64,000 nt of DNA from M3007 sp040397785 (GCA_040397785.1 JBBAVI010000005.1:1-64000); one strand, 5' to 3'; positions 33,670 through 43,883 are shown, numbered from the stretch's first letter. Program-made: numbers and translations. The notes: generated by a model from the sequence alone, not told the origin.

Positions 33670-36150
33670 ATGCGTATGTTTGAAAATTGGATGTTGAGTC
33701 AGCAGTCAGACGAAGAGCCTGATTTCGTACCGCTTTTTTCCTTGGAAGAAGACGATGAGGCGAAAATTGACGAGGTGTTTCCGGATACCTTGCCTATTTT
33801 GCCTTTAAAAAATACGGTATTGTTTCCCGGCATCGTGACGCCGATCACGGTAGGACGGGATAAAAGTATTCGCGCTGTTCAAAAAGCGTATGAAGACAAT
33901 CGCTACATCGGCGTATTGTCACAAAAAGATATGAAAATAGAGGCGCCCGCGTCGCGCGATCTTTTTCGGGTTGGCACCATCGCCCGCATTTTGAAATTAT
34001 TGAAAATGCCCGATGGCTCTACAACGGCTATTTTACAGGGTCGCAAGCGTTTTCACCTGGATGAAATGCTCACCGAAGATCCATACATGCTGGGTAAAAT
34101 CAGCACCATGGACTATGAACAACCCAAAAACAAACTCGAATTTCGGGCTATGATTAGCAGTGTGCGGGATGCCGCCAAGCAAATCATAGAACTTTCACCC
34201 CAAATTCCGTCTGAAGCGGTTGTCATGTTGAAAAACATCAACAATGATAATTTTCTGCTCAATTTTATCGCCTCCAACCTGGGTATTAAAGTAGAGGAAA
34301 AACAAGGGCTGTTGGAGTTGAACAACCTGAAAGACAAAGCCAGCAATATTCTGCAATATATGGACTCCGAACTCCAATTGCTGGAGTTGAAAGACCAAAT
34401 TGAGTCGAAAGTACGCACCGATATTGAAAAACAGCAGCGCGATTACTTCCTAAGCCAACAACTAAAAACCATTCAGGAAGAACTGGGCCAAAACCCGCAG
34501 GAAGAAGAAATAAACGACCTGATTCGTAAAGCCACCAAAAAGAAATGGCCCAAAAACGTACAGGATGTGTTTGCCCGTGAAATCAACAAACTCCGCCGCG
34601 TAAATCCGCAGGTGGCTGAATACGCCATCGGCCTCAATTACCTGGAAACGCTGCTGGAACTTCCTTGGATGGATTTTACAAAAGACAATTTTGACCTCAA
34701 AAAGGTGAAAGATGTGCTCGATAAAGAGCATTATGGCCTCGGTAAGGTAAAAGAGCGTATCCTCGAACACTTGGCTGTGCTCAAATTAAAAGGCGACATG
34801 AAAGCGCCCATCCTCTGTCTCGTAGGCCCTCCAGGGGTGGGTAAAACATCGCTAGGCAACAGCATCGCTAAGGCCCTTAAGCGCAAATACATCCGCATGA
34901 GCCTGGGTGGCTTGCATGATGAAGCCGAAATACGCGGACACCGCAAAACCTACATTGGTGCCATGCCAGGCCGCATTGTGCAATCGCTTAAAAAGACCAA
35001 ATCTGGCAACCCCGTGTTTATCTTAGACGAAATTGACAAGGTGGGCAAGGACTTCCGCGGTGATCCGTCGTCGGCATTGCTTGAGGTGCTGGACCCTGAA
35101 CAAAATACCAATTTTTACGATAATTACCTCGAATTGGAGGTCGATTTGTCAAAAGTGCTTTTCATTGCAACGGCCAATTCTTTGAGCACCATTCAACCCG
35201 CCCTGCTCGATCGGATGGAAATTATTGAAATATCCGGGTATTCGCTGGAGGAAAAGGTGGAAATTGCCAAAAGGCACCTCATTCCAAACCAACGCAAAGA
35301 ACACGGACTGAAGCCCAACCAGGTTAAAATAACAGACAAGGCCCTTTTGCGTATGGTGCAAAGCTATACTGCCGAAAGTGGCGTGCGCAGCCTGAACCGC
35401 GAAGTTGGATCCGTCATGCGCCATGCTGCCAAAAATGTGGCCATGGAATCGGTCTATGAAGTAACCGTAAAACCCGAACATCTGGCGAAAATATTAGGCC
35501 CAACCAAATATGATGCTGAAGTGTACCAGGAACAACAAGCACCCGGGGTGGCGATCGGCCTCGCCTGGACCGCTGTTGGCGGCGAAATTTTGTTTATCGA
35601 AGTCAGCCTAAATAAAGGCAGCGGACGCCTGCAACTGACCGGCAACCTGGGTGATGTGATGAAAGAAAGCGCAAGCACCGCGCTGAGCTACATCAAAGCC
35701 CACGCCGACCAATTGGGCATCGATCCGGAAATATTTGATAAAACCGACATTCACGTGCACATCCCCGAAGGCGCAATCCCCAAAGATGGCCCCTCGGCAG
35801 GTATTACGATGCTAACTGCGATGAGCTCGGCCATTACGAAATTGCCCTTGAAACCTTATTTAGCCATGACGGGCGAAATTACCCTGCGCGGCAAAGTGTT
35901 GCCCGTGGGCGGTATTAAGGAGAAAATACTTGCCGCAAAACGCGCCGGTATTAAAGCGGTAATTTTGTGCAAAGACAATGAAAAACACGTCGGCGAAATA
36001 GAACCCGAGTACATTCAAGGTCTAACTTTTCATTATGTAAATACCATGAATGAAGTACTTGAACATGCACTCGGGATGGCGTTCGCCCAAATCGCTGTAA
36101 ATGGGGTAACGGTACCTAAAAAAACAAAAAAAGCGGCTATGAAAATGTAG
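33670..36150 (+). CDS. lon: ATP-dependent Lon protease
   Basis: An 826-residue cytosolic AAA+ serine protease that degrades misfolded and regulatory proteins. Visible domains are the N-terminal substrate-binding domain (about 40-240), the coiled-coil linker with SQQLKTIQEELG, the AAA module with Walker A GPPGVGKT near 385 and Walker B FILDEIDK near 450, and the protease domain with the catalytic Ser709 in KDGPSAG and Lys750 in GGIKEK. The length and the acidic 40-residue N-terminal extension match Bacteroidota Lon. Two small genes follow in the same direction with spacings of 23 and 8 bases. Confidence 0.96.
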   Translation: MRMFENWMLSQQSDEEPDFVPLFSLEEDDEAKIDEVFPDTLPILPLKNTVLFPGIVTPITVGRDKSIRAVQKAYEDNRYIGVLSQKDMKIEAPASRDLFRVGTIARILKLLKMPDGSTTAILQGRKRFHLDEMLTEDPYMLGKISTMDYEQPKNKLEFRAMISSVRDAAKQIIELSPQIPSEAVVMLKNINNDNFLLNFIASNLGIKVEEKQGLLELNNLKDKASNILQYMDSELQLLELKDQIESKVRTDIEKQQRDYFLSQQLKTIQEELGQNPQEEEINDLIRKATKKKWPKNVQDVFAREINKLRRVNPQVAEYAIGLNYLETLLELPWMDFTKDNFDLKKVKDVLDKEHYGLGKVKERILEHLAVLKLKGDMKAPILCLVGPPGVGKTSLGNSIAKALKRKYIRMSLGGLHDEAEIRGHRKTYIGAMPGRIVQSLKKTKSGNPVFILDEIDKVGKDFRGDPSSALLEVLDPEQNTNFYDNYLELEVDLSKVLFIATANSLSTIQPALLDRMEIIEISGYSLEEKVEIAKRHLIPNQRKEHGLKPNQVKITDKALLRMVQSYTAESGVRSLNREVGSVMRHAAKNVAMESVYEVTVKPEHLAKILGPTKYDAEVYQEQQAPGVAIGLAWTAVGGEILFIEVSLNKGSGRLQLTGNLGDVMKESASTALSYIKAHADQLGIDPEIFDKTDIHVHIPEGAIPKDGPSAGITMLTAMSSAITKLPLKPYLAMTGEITLRGKVLPVGGIKEKILAAKRAGIKAVILCKDNEKHVGEIEPEYIQGLTFHYVNTMNEVLEHALGMAFAQIAVNGVTVPKKTKKAAMKM

Positions 36151-36173
36151 TAGCGGCTAAATCCCGGATACAA

Positions 36174-36761
36174 ATGAGAACGCGAATTGCTTTTATCTGT
36201 TTTTTTACGTTGTTATACAGCGCACTGTTTTGTCAAAATGCCAATCAAACGCAACTCTGGGGCCGTTGGGAAGTAATTTCCTATGCCGAAGAAGGGGTGC
36301 AGGTTGACAAAAAACAGCCCGCCCGCCCGCAGGCAATTGCCGTGTACAACGCCATCAAGCAACAAAGGGCACAACAGTGGTATGGCTATACCGAATATGG
36401 TGCATACAACCGCCGCGAAAACCGCGCGTTTGAAAATTGGCAGCAACTGGATAGCACCCTGGAAGTATTGCGCCTGACTAAAGCGATCGAAACACCCTAT
36501 TTTGTGGTGTTTTTTCAGGATAGCACCCTGTCGCATTATAATAAGAACTTAGCAAGCGGTCAGGTATTGTTTCCGCAGGCGCAACATTATTCCTTTGTAC
36601 CGGCAAGTATGAGCCTGGATATTGTTCCTGCCATTGGGCCTTCCTATTTTGGGAAATCAGACCTTCAAGTGCTGGAATTGAGTGCTACCCGACTTGTCCT
36701 GTATTTGCCAGAAACCGCCGAGCGGGTAGTCTTGGAAAAAACGGCATACATCCTGCCATAA
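36174..36761 (+). CDS. Secreted protein of unknown function
   Basis: A 195-residue protein with a signal peptide (about 1-20, ending LFCQ). The mature part begins ANQTQLWGRWEVISYAEEGVQV, which resembles the start of lipocalin-like Bacteroidota proteins, followed by a charged helix (YNAIKQQRAQQW) and a strand-rich C-terminal half (LSHYNKNLASGQVLFPQAQ, LQVLELSATRLVLYL). It has no lipobox or sorting domain and is probably periplasmic. It lies between lon and ruvA, 8 bases from the latter, so translation of ruvA is probably coupled to it. I do not recognise a function. Confidence 0.7.
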   Translation: MRTRIAFICFFTLLYSALFCQNANQTQLWGRWEVISYAEEGVQVDKKQPARPQAIAVYNAIKQQRAQQWYGYTEYGAYNRRENRAFENWQQLDSTLEVLRLTKAIETPYFVVFFQDSTLSHYNKNLASGQVLFPQAQHYSFVPASMSLDIVPAIGPSYFGKSDLQVLELSATRLVLYLPETAERVVLEKTAYILP

Positions 36762-36769
36762 AGACCGAT

Positions 36770-37363
36770 ATGTTTGCATACTTAAAAGGTGAATTGACGT
36801 ACAAAAGCCCGGCGCTGATCGTGGTAGATGTGCAAGGCGTTGGCTATCAGGTACATATTCCTTTGAGTACCTTCAGCGCCATTCAAAACCTGGAACGCGC
36901 TACCATTTATACCCACCTGATCATTCGGGAGGATGCGCATACTTTGTACGGATTTAGCACCCAGGCCGAACGCAGTTTGTTTGTACAACTTATTGGCGTG
37001 ACGGGCGTGGGCGCTACTACGGCACAATTGATCATGTCCTCGATGAATGTAGACGAAATTCGCGCTGCCATCATCGGGGAGCAAGTGCATTTGTTGCAAC
37101 AGGTGAAAGGCATTGGCGCCAAAACAGCCAAGCAAATTATCCTGGATCTGAAATCAAAAATGCTCAAAGATGCCCCCGACGGCCCCGTATTATTGCCTAC
37201 CGCCTCGAATGCATTTCGGGAGGAGGCTTTGTCGGCATTGTTGGCCTTAGGCTTCAACCGGATCGCCGTGCAAAAAGCACTCAATGCCTTGGTACAAGAA
37301 CATCCGAATGTTTCTAAAGTGGAAGAATTGATCAAGCTGGCCCTCAAAGCCTTGTCATCCTGA
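36770..37363 (+). CDS. ruvA: Holliday junction branch migration protein RuvA
   Basis: A 197-residue DNA-binding protein that tetramerises on Holliday junctions and recruits the RuvB motor. Family signals are the N-terminal OB fold (MFAYLKGELTYKSPALIVVDVQGVGYQV), the helix-hairpin-helix pair (LIGVTGVGATTAQLIM and VKGIGAKTAKQIILDLK) and the C-terminal domain that contacts RuvB (EEALSALLALGFN). ruvB and ruvC are not in the window. Confidence 0.95.
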   Translation: MFAYLKGELTYKSPALIVVDVQGVGYQVHIPLSTFSAIQNLERATIYTHLIIREDAHTLYGFSTQAERSLFVQLIGVTGVGATTAQLIMSSMNVDEIRAAIIGEQVHLLQQVKGIGAKTAKQIILDLKSKMLKDAPDGPVLLPTASNAFREEALSALLALGFNRIAVQKALNALVQEHPNVSKVEELIKLALKALSS

Positions 37364-37386
37364 TCCTAAAATTATTTTGACATTTT

Positions 37387-37418
37387 TTGTTTTAAAAATA
37401 AAAAATGTTTTATTTTTG
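37387..37418 (+). promoter_or_regulatory. Bacteroidota promoter (TTG-N21-TATTTTTG)
   Basis: TTG at 37387-37389, 21-base spacer, TATTTTTG at 37411-37418. It points at the SRPBCC protein gene with a leader of about 38 bases. Confidence 0.6.
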
Positions 37419-37461
37419 TCGCAAGAAAATCACCGTTTTGCTTTAAAGCCAACTTTGTTGT

Positions 37462-38508
37462 ATGAAATTGCTTAAAATCCTGTTATATATCGCGTTGTCG
37501 CTCACCGCGCTTGTTTGTGTACTTGGTCTTTTTGCCAAACATGACTACCATATTGAGCGCAGCATCGAAATTGATGCCCCCCACGCGGTGGTGATGGAAC
37601 AAGTTCAGTTGTTTAAAAACTTTGCCAAATGGTCGCCCTGGAACAGTTTAGATCCTAATATGAAGGAAACTTTTGAGGGTACGGATGGGCAACCAGGCGC
37701 GGTGTACAAATGGGAAGGCAATAATGATGTTGGCATTGGGCAGCAAACCATCAAAATGGCAAGTGCCGATCGGGTGGATATTGAAGTGAAATTTAAGGAG
37801 CCCTGGGAAACAACCGTACCTACTTTTTTTAAATTGGAACCTGCGGGCAACAACATCAAAGTAAGTTGGGCCATTGATTTACATATCGGATTTCCGTGGA
37901 ACGGCATGGCAATGTTTACTGATGTAAATACCGGTGTTGGTAAAGATTACGAGCGGGGTTTGAATAACCTGAAAAAAGTATGTGAAGATATTGCCCATCC
38001 CAAATACCGTGGTTACGCCATTGAAGAACAGCCGTCGGAGGAACAGTATTTTGTAGGCATTCGCCGGACCATCAAACAGGAAGATGTGGCGGCTTTTTAT
38101 GCCGAAGTTTTTCCAAAATTGCTTGCTGCGGCGCAAAAAAGCGGTGTTCAGATTACCGGAGCACCTAGCAGCCTGACCTATCTTTGGGATGATTCTACCA
38201 AAACCGCAGATATTGCCGCCGTATTTCCAATTGCCAAGGCACAAAAAATTGATACTTTTTCCTTGTTTACCATCCAGGCGGGCAACCGTTTGTTGCTTGA
38301 TTACTATGGTCATTACGATAGTATTGATGTTGCGCACCTGGCCATGGAAGACTATATGAAATTGAAAAGCTTAGACCTAACACCGCCCTGTATCGAACAA
38401 TATGTTACAGATCCGGCCTCAGAACCAGATACCAGTAAATGGCTGACAAAACTGAACTATTTCGTAAAACCGAAGGAGCCAACACTGTTGCCAGCGCCTA
38501 AAAAGTAA
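37462..38508 (+). CDS. Membrane-anchored SRPBCC protein with GyrI-like effector domain
   Basis: A 348-residue protein. One N-terminal membrane segment (about 5-25) is followed by an SRPBCC (START-like, polyketide cyclase) domain at about 30-175, with SIEIDAPHAVVMEQV and FAKWSPWNSLDPNMK, and by an AraC-effector or GyrI-like domain (about 185-320: YFVGIRRTIKQEDVAAFYAEVFPKL) of the kind that binds small hydrophobic ligands. This two-domain pairing is known in Bacteroidota. The ligand is unknown. A good promoter stands 44 bases upstream, and the gene converges with the SH3 protein gene. Confidence 0.8.
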   Translation: MKLLKILLYIALSLTALVCVLGLFAKHDYHIERSIEIDAPHAVVMEQVQLFKNFAKWSPWNSLDPNMKETFEGTDGQPGAVYKWEGNNDVGIGQQTIKMASADRVDIEVKFKEPWETTVPTFFKLEPAGNNIKVSWAIDLHIGFPWNGMAMFTDVNTGVGKDYERGLNNLKKVCEDIAHPKYRGYAIEEQPSEEQYFVGIRRTIKQEDVAAFYAEVFPKLLAAAQKSGVQITGAPSSLTYLWDDSTKTADIAAVFPIAKAQKIDTFSLFTIQAGNRLLLDYYGHYDSIDVAHLAMEDYMKLKSLDLTPPCIEQYVTDPASEPDTSKWLTKLNYFVKPKEPTLLPAPKK

Positions 38509-38514
38509 AGTGGG

Positions 38515-39135
38515 TTAGTCGAGTACCCCTTTGCGTTTGGTTTTAAAAAAATGTACACCAGCACCAAAAACCCAGCCTTCTTTGCCCGATTTGGTGCGCA
38601 CTTTGACCCAGTAGTCCGTCACTTTTTCCTGGCCGAGGCTAATTTCTTCCTGTTTTTCACTTTTTTTATTCAGGAAGTAAACAGGCTCATACAAGGCGAG
38701 TTTGGTGACCAATTCGCCTTTTAGTCCGGGTGTTTTGCGCATTTTTAGTCCGTCAATAGACACATAGAGCGTTGTGTAATTGGGGCTTGTACTTTGGGGC
38801 GCTGTTGCGGTTGACGGGGGTGTTTTTGTGATCAAATTAGGCATATCGCCTGGCGATTTTGGGGCAGCACCTACCGCACCAGATGGCGGCGGCGGTGGCG
38901 GTAGGGTGGCCGATTTTGTGGCAGTGCTTGGGCTGGGCGCTGTTTGAGTGGGGCTACTAATTGGGGCTACTTTTACAGAGTCCTTTTTGCTTGGGCGTTC
39001 TTCCTTGTCGTCATCGGCAAAGCGGCTGCGCCGTTCAATATTTGTTTTTTGGGCACTGCATTTGGAAATTGCCCAAACAGCAACGACGCCAAAAAAAGCC
39101 AGTACCATCAAGGATTCAATTTTTGGTATTTTCAT
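38515..39135 (-). CDS. SH3-domain protein with membrane anchor and Pro-rich linker
   Basis: A 206-residue protein. One membrane segment (about 8-26), a charged and Pro/Ala/Thr-rich linker (about 35-120, including a run of six prolines) and a C-terminal SH3-like domain (SIDGLKMRKTPGLKGELVTKLALYE, WVKVRTKSGKEGWVFGAGV). Bacterial SH3 domains of this kind usually bind peptidoglycan, and the long linker would let it reach across the periplasm. No catalytic domain is attached. Function unknown. Confidence 0.75.
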   Translation of the reverse strand: MKIPKIESLMVLAFFGVVAVWAISKCSAQKTNIERRSRFADDDKEERPSKKDSVKVAPISSPTQTAPSPSTATKSATLPPPPPPSGAVGAAPKSPGDMPNLITKTPPSTATAPQSTSPNYTTLYVSIDGLKMRKTPGLKGELVTKLALYEPVYFLNKKSEKQEEISLGQEKVTDYWVKVRTKSGKEGWVFGAGVHFFKTKRKGVLD

Positions 39136-39251
39136 TTGTGCTTTTGTTTCGAAGCAAAATTAATAGAATTCGATCATTATACGCTTGTCTTCGTGCCAAT
39201 TGAAATTGAACGTAGGCACATTGGCCAGTAATTCACCGATCATTTTAAAAA

Positions 39252-40361
39252 ATGCCCGATAGCCTACTCCATCAGATCGCCTTGAGTTTGGTTCCACAAG
39301 TGGGAGCCGTTACCGCCAAAACCCTGGTGCAATACTGTGGCAGTGCCGAGGCGGTATTTCAATCCAGTCGCTCCGCCTTGTTAAAGATTCCGGGTATTGG
39401 TGCCGTGGTGGCCGATCAAATTAAAAATGAACTTCCCCTGCGCCGCGCCGAACGCGAAGGCGCATTTTTGGAAGCCAACGGGATAAACGCGGTGTTTTTT
39501 ACCGATCCGGCTTACCCGTTTCGTTTAAAACAATGCTATGATTGCCCAGCCATCCTTTTTTTCAAAGGCACAACACTCGATTTGCTTAATGCCGATCGGA
39601 TGGTGGGCATTGTAGGCACGCGACAACCGACCGAACTGGGCAAGGCCTTGTGCGAAGAGTTTGTAGAAGGATTAATGGCTTACAATGTCGTGGTAGTAAG
39701 CGGCCTGGCTTATGGCGTGGATGTAACGGCGCATCGAAAAGCGAGTAGCCTGGGTGTGCCTAATATTGGGGTACTGGGCCATGGATTGGGCAGTATTTAC
39801 CCTTCCGAACACCGGCAGGTAGCGGCAAAAATGCTAGAGCATGGCGGCTTGCTGAGTGAGTATATTTCGGAGGTAAAGCCCGATCGGGAACATTTTCCCA
39901 TGCGCAACCGCATCATTGCAGGCATGGTGGATGCCTTGTTGGTCGTAGAAACGGCTGCTTCGGGCGGCTCCATGATTACGGCCGATTTGGCCCGGCAATA
40001 TGCACGCGATATTTTTGCCATACCAGGCAGGGTGCGCGATGCTAAAAGTGCTGGCTGTAATTATTTGATCAAAAATGATGTTGCACGCCTGGTGGAATCT
40101 GCTGAAGAAATTGCCCTTTCTATGCGCTGGGATGATACCAACACGGTAGCAAGGGGTGTTCAAACCGCGTTGTTGCTGGATTTACCCCCCACCGAACAAC
40201 TCGTTTTAGGTATCGTACAGGCGCAACCTGAAATTGCCATCGATGCGCTGGTGCGGGCCACTGAGCTGCCATCCGGCGTAGTGGCAAATGCCATTTTAAA
40301 CCTGGAGTTTAAAGGCATTATTCGAACCTTACCGGGCAAACGGTATATCATTTGTGGTTAA
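39252..40361 (+). CDS. dprA: DNA-processing protein DprA
   Basis: A 369-residue Rossmann-fold protein that loads RecA on incoming single-stranded DNA in natural transformation. Signals: the N-terminal helix-hairpin-helix region (LLKIPGIGAVVADQI), the core start MVGIVGTRQPTELGKAL, VVVSGLAYGVDVTAHRKA, GGLLSEYISEVKPDREHFPMRNRIIAG, ASGGSMITADLA, and a C-terminal winged helix (IAIDALVRATELPSGVVANAIL). Presence of DprA does not by itself prove competence, since it is widespread. The radical SAM gene follows after 18 bases. Confidence 0.95.
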   Translation: MPDSLLHQIALSLVPQVGAVTAKTLVQYCGSAEAVFQSSRSALLKIPGIGAVVADQIKNELPLRRAEREGAFLEANGINAVFFTDPAYPFRLKQCYDCPAILFFKGTTLDLLNADRMVGIVGTRQPTELGKALCEEFVEGLMAYNVVVVSGLAYGVDVTAHRKASSLGVPNIGVLGHGLGSIYPSEHRQVAAKMLEHGGLLSEYISEVKPDREHFPMRNRIIAGMVDALLVVETAASGGSMITADLARQYARDIFAIPGRVRDAKSAGCNYLIKNDVARLVESAEEIALSMRWDDTNTVARGVQTALLLDLPPTEQLVLGIVQAQPEIAIDALVRATELPSGVVANAILNLEFKGIIRTLPGKRYIICG

Positions 40362-40379
40362 ATCATCGCTAACGGCTAC

Positions 40380-41456
40380 ATGGAAAAGAAAAACGAACCT
40401 TATATCCGCGGACGTGGAGCACAAATAAACCCAAATTCGCCGTACGAAAAAATAGTGCGCGACCAAGCCCCGATTGATTGGGCGCTGACCCTGGATGAAT
40501 GGGAAACCTCCGATTTGAAGACTGCTTACCTTGAAACACACCCTAAAACGATTCTGAACAAGGTAGAAAGCCCTGATTTGCCAATGGAATGGAGCCTCAA
40601 TCCGTACCAGGGTTGCGAACACGGCTGCGTATATTGTTATGCCCGCAACACGCACCCATATTGGGGATACAGTGCGGGGGTAGATTTTGAGCAAAAAATA
40701 TTAATCAAACGCAATGCCCCCCAACTCCTCGAAGCAGCCCTGAAAAAGAAAACCTGGAAGGCGTCAACCATTATGATAGCAGGCAATACCGATGCGTACC
40801 AACCTGCGGAGCGCAAATTTGGCATTACCCGCGCCTGCCTGGAAGTATGCTGGAAATACCGGCATCCGGTAGGCTTGATTACGAAAAACAGCCTGATTTT
40901 GCGGGATTTGGATTTGTTAAAGCAGTTGGCAAGCGAAAACCTGCTGCAAGTGGCCATCAGTGTAACCACCTTAGATGATACACTCCGTCAGTTTTTAGAG
41001 CCGCGTACCGCTTCGGTTAAACAACGCCTGAATACCATCGAAACCTTGAGTAATAACGGCATTCCGGTGTTTGTGATGATGGCACCGATTATTCCAGGCT
41101 TGAATGAACACGAAATTTTCGCCCTGGCCGAAGCGGTTGCCCAAAAAGGCGCATGTGGCATCGGGTATACCATGGTGCGATTGAACGGCGATGTTGCCCT
41201 GATTTTTGAAGACTGGATCCGGAAAAACATGCCCGACCGGGCAGAAAAGGTGCTAAATAAAATCCGGGAAACCCATGGCGGTCAATTATCGGACTCGCGC
41301 CCGGGCGTACGCATGCGGGGCGAGGGGAAAATTGCCGAAATCATACGCGATCAGTTTAAATTAGCCAAGCTGCGGTTTTTTAAAGACCGCAGCCTGCCTA
41401 AAATAAATTTCGATTTGCACGAACAGTACAAAACGCCTCAATTGCGCTTGTTTTAA
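40380..41456 (+). CDS. PA0069 family radical SAM protein
   Basis: A 358-residue iron-sulfur enzyme of the radical SAM superfamily. The cluster motif CEHGCVYC lies near residues 79-86, preceded by WSLNPYQG and followed by YARNTHPYWGYSAG, the pattern of the PA0069/SplB-like group. It is not spore photoproduct lyase itself by length or motif. Function is unknown; some members are near DNA repair genes, as here with dprA, but that is only association. Residues past 330 are a short basic tail. Confidence 0.85.
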   Translation: MEKKNEPYIRGRGAQINPNSPYEKIVRDQAPIDWALTLDEWETSDLKTAYLETHPKTILNKVESPDLPMEWSLNPYQGCEHGCVYCYARNTHPYWGYSAGVDFEQKILIKRNAPQLLEAALKKKTWKASTIMIAGNTDAYQPAERKFGITRACLEVCWKYRHPVGLITKNSLILRDLDLLKQLASENLLQVAISVTTLDDTLRQFLEPRTASVKQRLNTIETLSNNGIPVFVMMAPIIPGLNEHEIFALAEAVAQKGACGIGYTMVRLNGDVALIFEDWIRKNMPDRAEKVLNKIRETHGGQLSDSRPGVRMRGEGKIAEIIRDQFKLAKLRFFKDRSLPKINFDLHEQYKTPQLRLF

Positions 41457-41558
41457 ACCACGATTTAAGTGGATTTGAAGGAAGGATGGATAAAAAAATG
41501 ATTTTCAATCGATTAGAATCCAGCCGCTTGCTAACCACTTAGCGTTGGTTATAAACGC

Positions 41559-43883
41559 CTAGTTTTTTACAATTTTTCTCAAAATAAGGCCCTGCTCCAA
41601 CTTGATATGGAGGAAATAGTTCCCCGCTGGCAAGGCATTTAACTCCAGCATTTTACTGAAATTTTGTCCCTGCATCGTTTGCATAAAAATCTGGCGGTTG
41701 TTTGAATCGGTTAGCCAAAACTGTATGTGCTCCGATTTTTTCAAATCCAGTTTCAGGTTTACCAGGCCGCTGCTTGGATTCGGGGCCAGCACAAAATGCT
41801 CCACAGAGGCCGGGAGTTTCACCGATACTACATCTACCTGCAAACCATCCGTATAACTGCACCCGGCAGTCGTATTTACCACACATTCGTATAAACCGGA
41901 AACCTCGGGCACATACAGCGCTGTGGTGGCACCCGGGATCGGAATACCGTTCAATAGCCATTGATAAGACACATAGCCCGCTTGCGCCAAAAGGGTATCG
42001 TTGAGTTGAAATACAAAAGGCAAATTGATCACTTCCTGCTTCACCTGCAACAAATCTGCCGCCGCCGTACCACACACGCCCGTCGCCTCGAAATAATAAA
42101 AACCGCCCTCGAGTACCGTCAATTTATGGTCCGTCGCATTCAAAATTGCACCGCCAGCCACTGTAAACCATTGAATTGTATAGTCTTGTGGCACATTTAA
42201 TGCCTCCAAAATATTAGCATCGGCGGAACAAAGTACCGAATCTCCCAACAACTGAACAACGGGCAAACTACTAAAATTGACTGCAGTAATACCGGATTCC
42301 TCCGAATTGCAGCCCAACGCTGTGTAAGCTGAAGTATAATTGCCCGCCACTGTGGTTGCATACTGTTGGGTGGTGGCGCTGTCCAGCAAATTTCCGTTGA
42401 AATACCATTGATAACCATATCCTGCCGGAGCAAGGCTGGCTTCCAGTAAAACGGTATCGCCCAGGCAATATACCGGAGCGCCCGCAACAACACTGACCAA
42501 GGGCGCCGTAGGGCTGGCACTTTCTACCGTAAAGGTGTCGCGGCGTGTGCAGCCAATACTATTCACCGCTGCAACCGTGTAGGTGCCAGGATTTAGCCCT
42601 GTTATATTTTGGGTGTTAGCATTGTTCGACCAGGTAAAACCCACCGTGCCCGTTGCACCGCTATAATTCAGGTTGATAAAACCAGCCTGTGTGCCTTCAC
42701 AAACGGGTCCACTGCTCGTACCATTGAGTTTAAAATCGGAGCAAAGCTCGGTAATTTTAAAAATTTTACCTGATGAAAGCGCTACAACATACAGTTCACC
42801 TTTCAAATCTTCACCATAACTGCTGAATTCGTAAGGCGTGAGGTTGGCCAGCACGTTGGTCGTGCCCGTAATCCCGTCGGCATTCAATCGGGTGTACCAC
42901 CAGCGTCCACTGCAATAGTCGGCAAACAAATAGCAACCAACTAAATCCGGGTATTTTGCGCCGCGATAAATAAAACCGCCCGTTACCGAACAGCCATTGG
43001 CATTGGTATGCGTGTAATCGAAAATAGGACTGGTATAATTGTTTTGTCCTTGGCAACCGGCCGTATTATAGGCGGCATTGCCTTCATAACAACGCCAGCC
43101 GTAATTGCGGCCCCCTACCCCTGCGGGTTCAAAATCAATTTCTTCGCGCAAATTCTGGCCCACATCGCCGATCCAAAAATCGCCAGTGACAAGATCGAAC
43201 GAAAACCGCCATGGGTTGCGCCATCCCCAAGACCAAATTTCGGGCTTAAAATCCGTACTGCCCACAAACGGGTTGTTGGCTGGAACCGTGTAGGGCGTTG
43301 CGCCAGGCGTCACATCAATGCGCAAAATTTTGCCTAAAAAGGTTGATTTCTTCTGGCCCGTATTGTTCGGGTCGCCCGCCGAGCCACCATCGCCCAATCC
43401 GATGTACAAATAGCCATCCTTGGGACTAAATTTCAAACTGCCACCATTGTGGTTGACAAAGGGCTGGTCCTCCTCCAGGATAACTTGTTCGCTGTTCGGA
43501 TCGGCTTTATTGATATTCACCGAATCGCGGGAAAAACGCGCTACTCGGGTATCACCGCCGTTATTTTTGGTATAATACACATAAAAATAGCCATTTTGTG
43601 CATAATTAGGATGAAAAGCAAGTCCAAGTAGCCCTTGTTCATTGCCTGATGATTGCACGCGCGCATCGATATCCAAAAAAGGCTGGGCCGATTTATTTCC
43701 CAAAGTATCTACGATCCAGATGTAGCCGTTTTGTTCTACAACGAATAGCCGGCTATCGCCACAATGCGTAAGGTCTACCGGCTTGGTAAAACCGCTGGCA
43801 AATTCGTTGAGTTGTATTTTAGGTTGGGCTGCCAACAAGAAAGGCAGCGCGATAAAGGCAAAAAACAGTTGGTGCTTATACAT
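41559..43883 (-). CDS. PQQ-type sugar dehydrogenase-like protein, T9SS type A cargo
   Basis: A 774-residue secreted protein. Signal peptide (1-19), then a glucose/sorbosone dehydrogenase-type beta-propeller (about 22-385: GFTKPVDLTHCGDSRLFVVEQ, GLAFHPNYAQNGYFYVYYT, NHNGGSLKFSPKDGYLYIGLGDGG, NPWRFSFDL) that in related proteins binds PQQ and calcium. Two to three Ig-like domains with SprB- or PKD-like strands follow (about 390-680), then a type A sorting domain (LAPNPSSGLVNLKL, ALPAGNYFLHI). It probably acts on surface sugars. Key His and Arg residues of the dehydrogenase were not checked one by one. Confidence 0.85.
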   Translation of the reverse strand: MYKHQLFFAFIALPFLLAAQPKIQLNEFASGFTKPVDLTHCGDSRLFVVEQNGYIWIVDTLGNKSAQPFLDIDARVQSSGNEQGLLGLAFHPNYAQNGYFYVYYTKNNGGDTRVARFSRDSVNINKADPNSEQVILEEDQPFVNHNGGSLKFSPKDGYLYIGLGDGGSAGDPNNTGQKKSTFLGKILRIDVTPGATPYTVPANNPFVGSTDFKPEIWSWGWRNPWRFSFDLVTGDFWIGDVGQNLREEIDFEPAGVGGRNYGWRCYEGNAAYNTAGCQGQNNYTSPIFDYTHTNANGCSVTGGFIYRGAKYPDLVGCYLFADYCSGRWWYTRLNADGITGTTNVLANLTPYEFSSYGEDLKGELYVVALSSGKIFKITELCSDFKLNGTSSGPVCEGTQAGFINLNYSGATGTVGFTWSNNANTQNITGLNPGTYTVAAVNSIGCTRRDTFTVESASPTAPLVSVVAGAPVYCLGDTVLLEASLAPAGYGYQWYFNGNLLDSATTQQYATTVAGNYTSAYTALGCNSEESGITAVNFSSLPVVQLLGDSVLCSADANILEALNVPQDYTIQWFTVAGGAILNATDHKLTVLEGGFYYFEATGVCGTAAADLLQVKQEVINLPFVFQLNDTLLAQAGYVSYQWLLNGIPIPGATTALYVPEVSGLYECVVNTTAGCSYTDGLQVDVVSVKLPASVEHFVLAPNPSSGLVNLKLDLKKSEHIQFWLTDSNNRQIFMQTMQGQNFSKMLELNALPAGNYFLHIKLEQGLILRKIVKN

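Noticed and set aside
41480..41558. Short palindrome TAACCA/TGGTTA between convergent genes
   Set aside because: Six base pairs and no T-tract; too weak to call a terminator.
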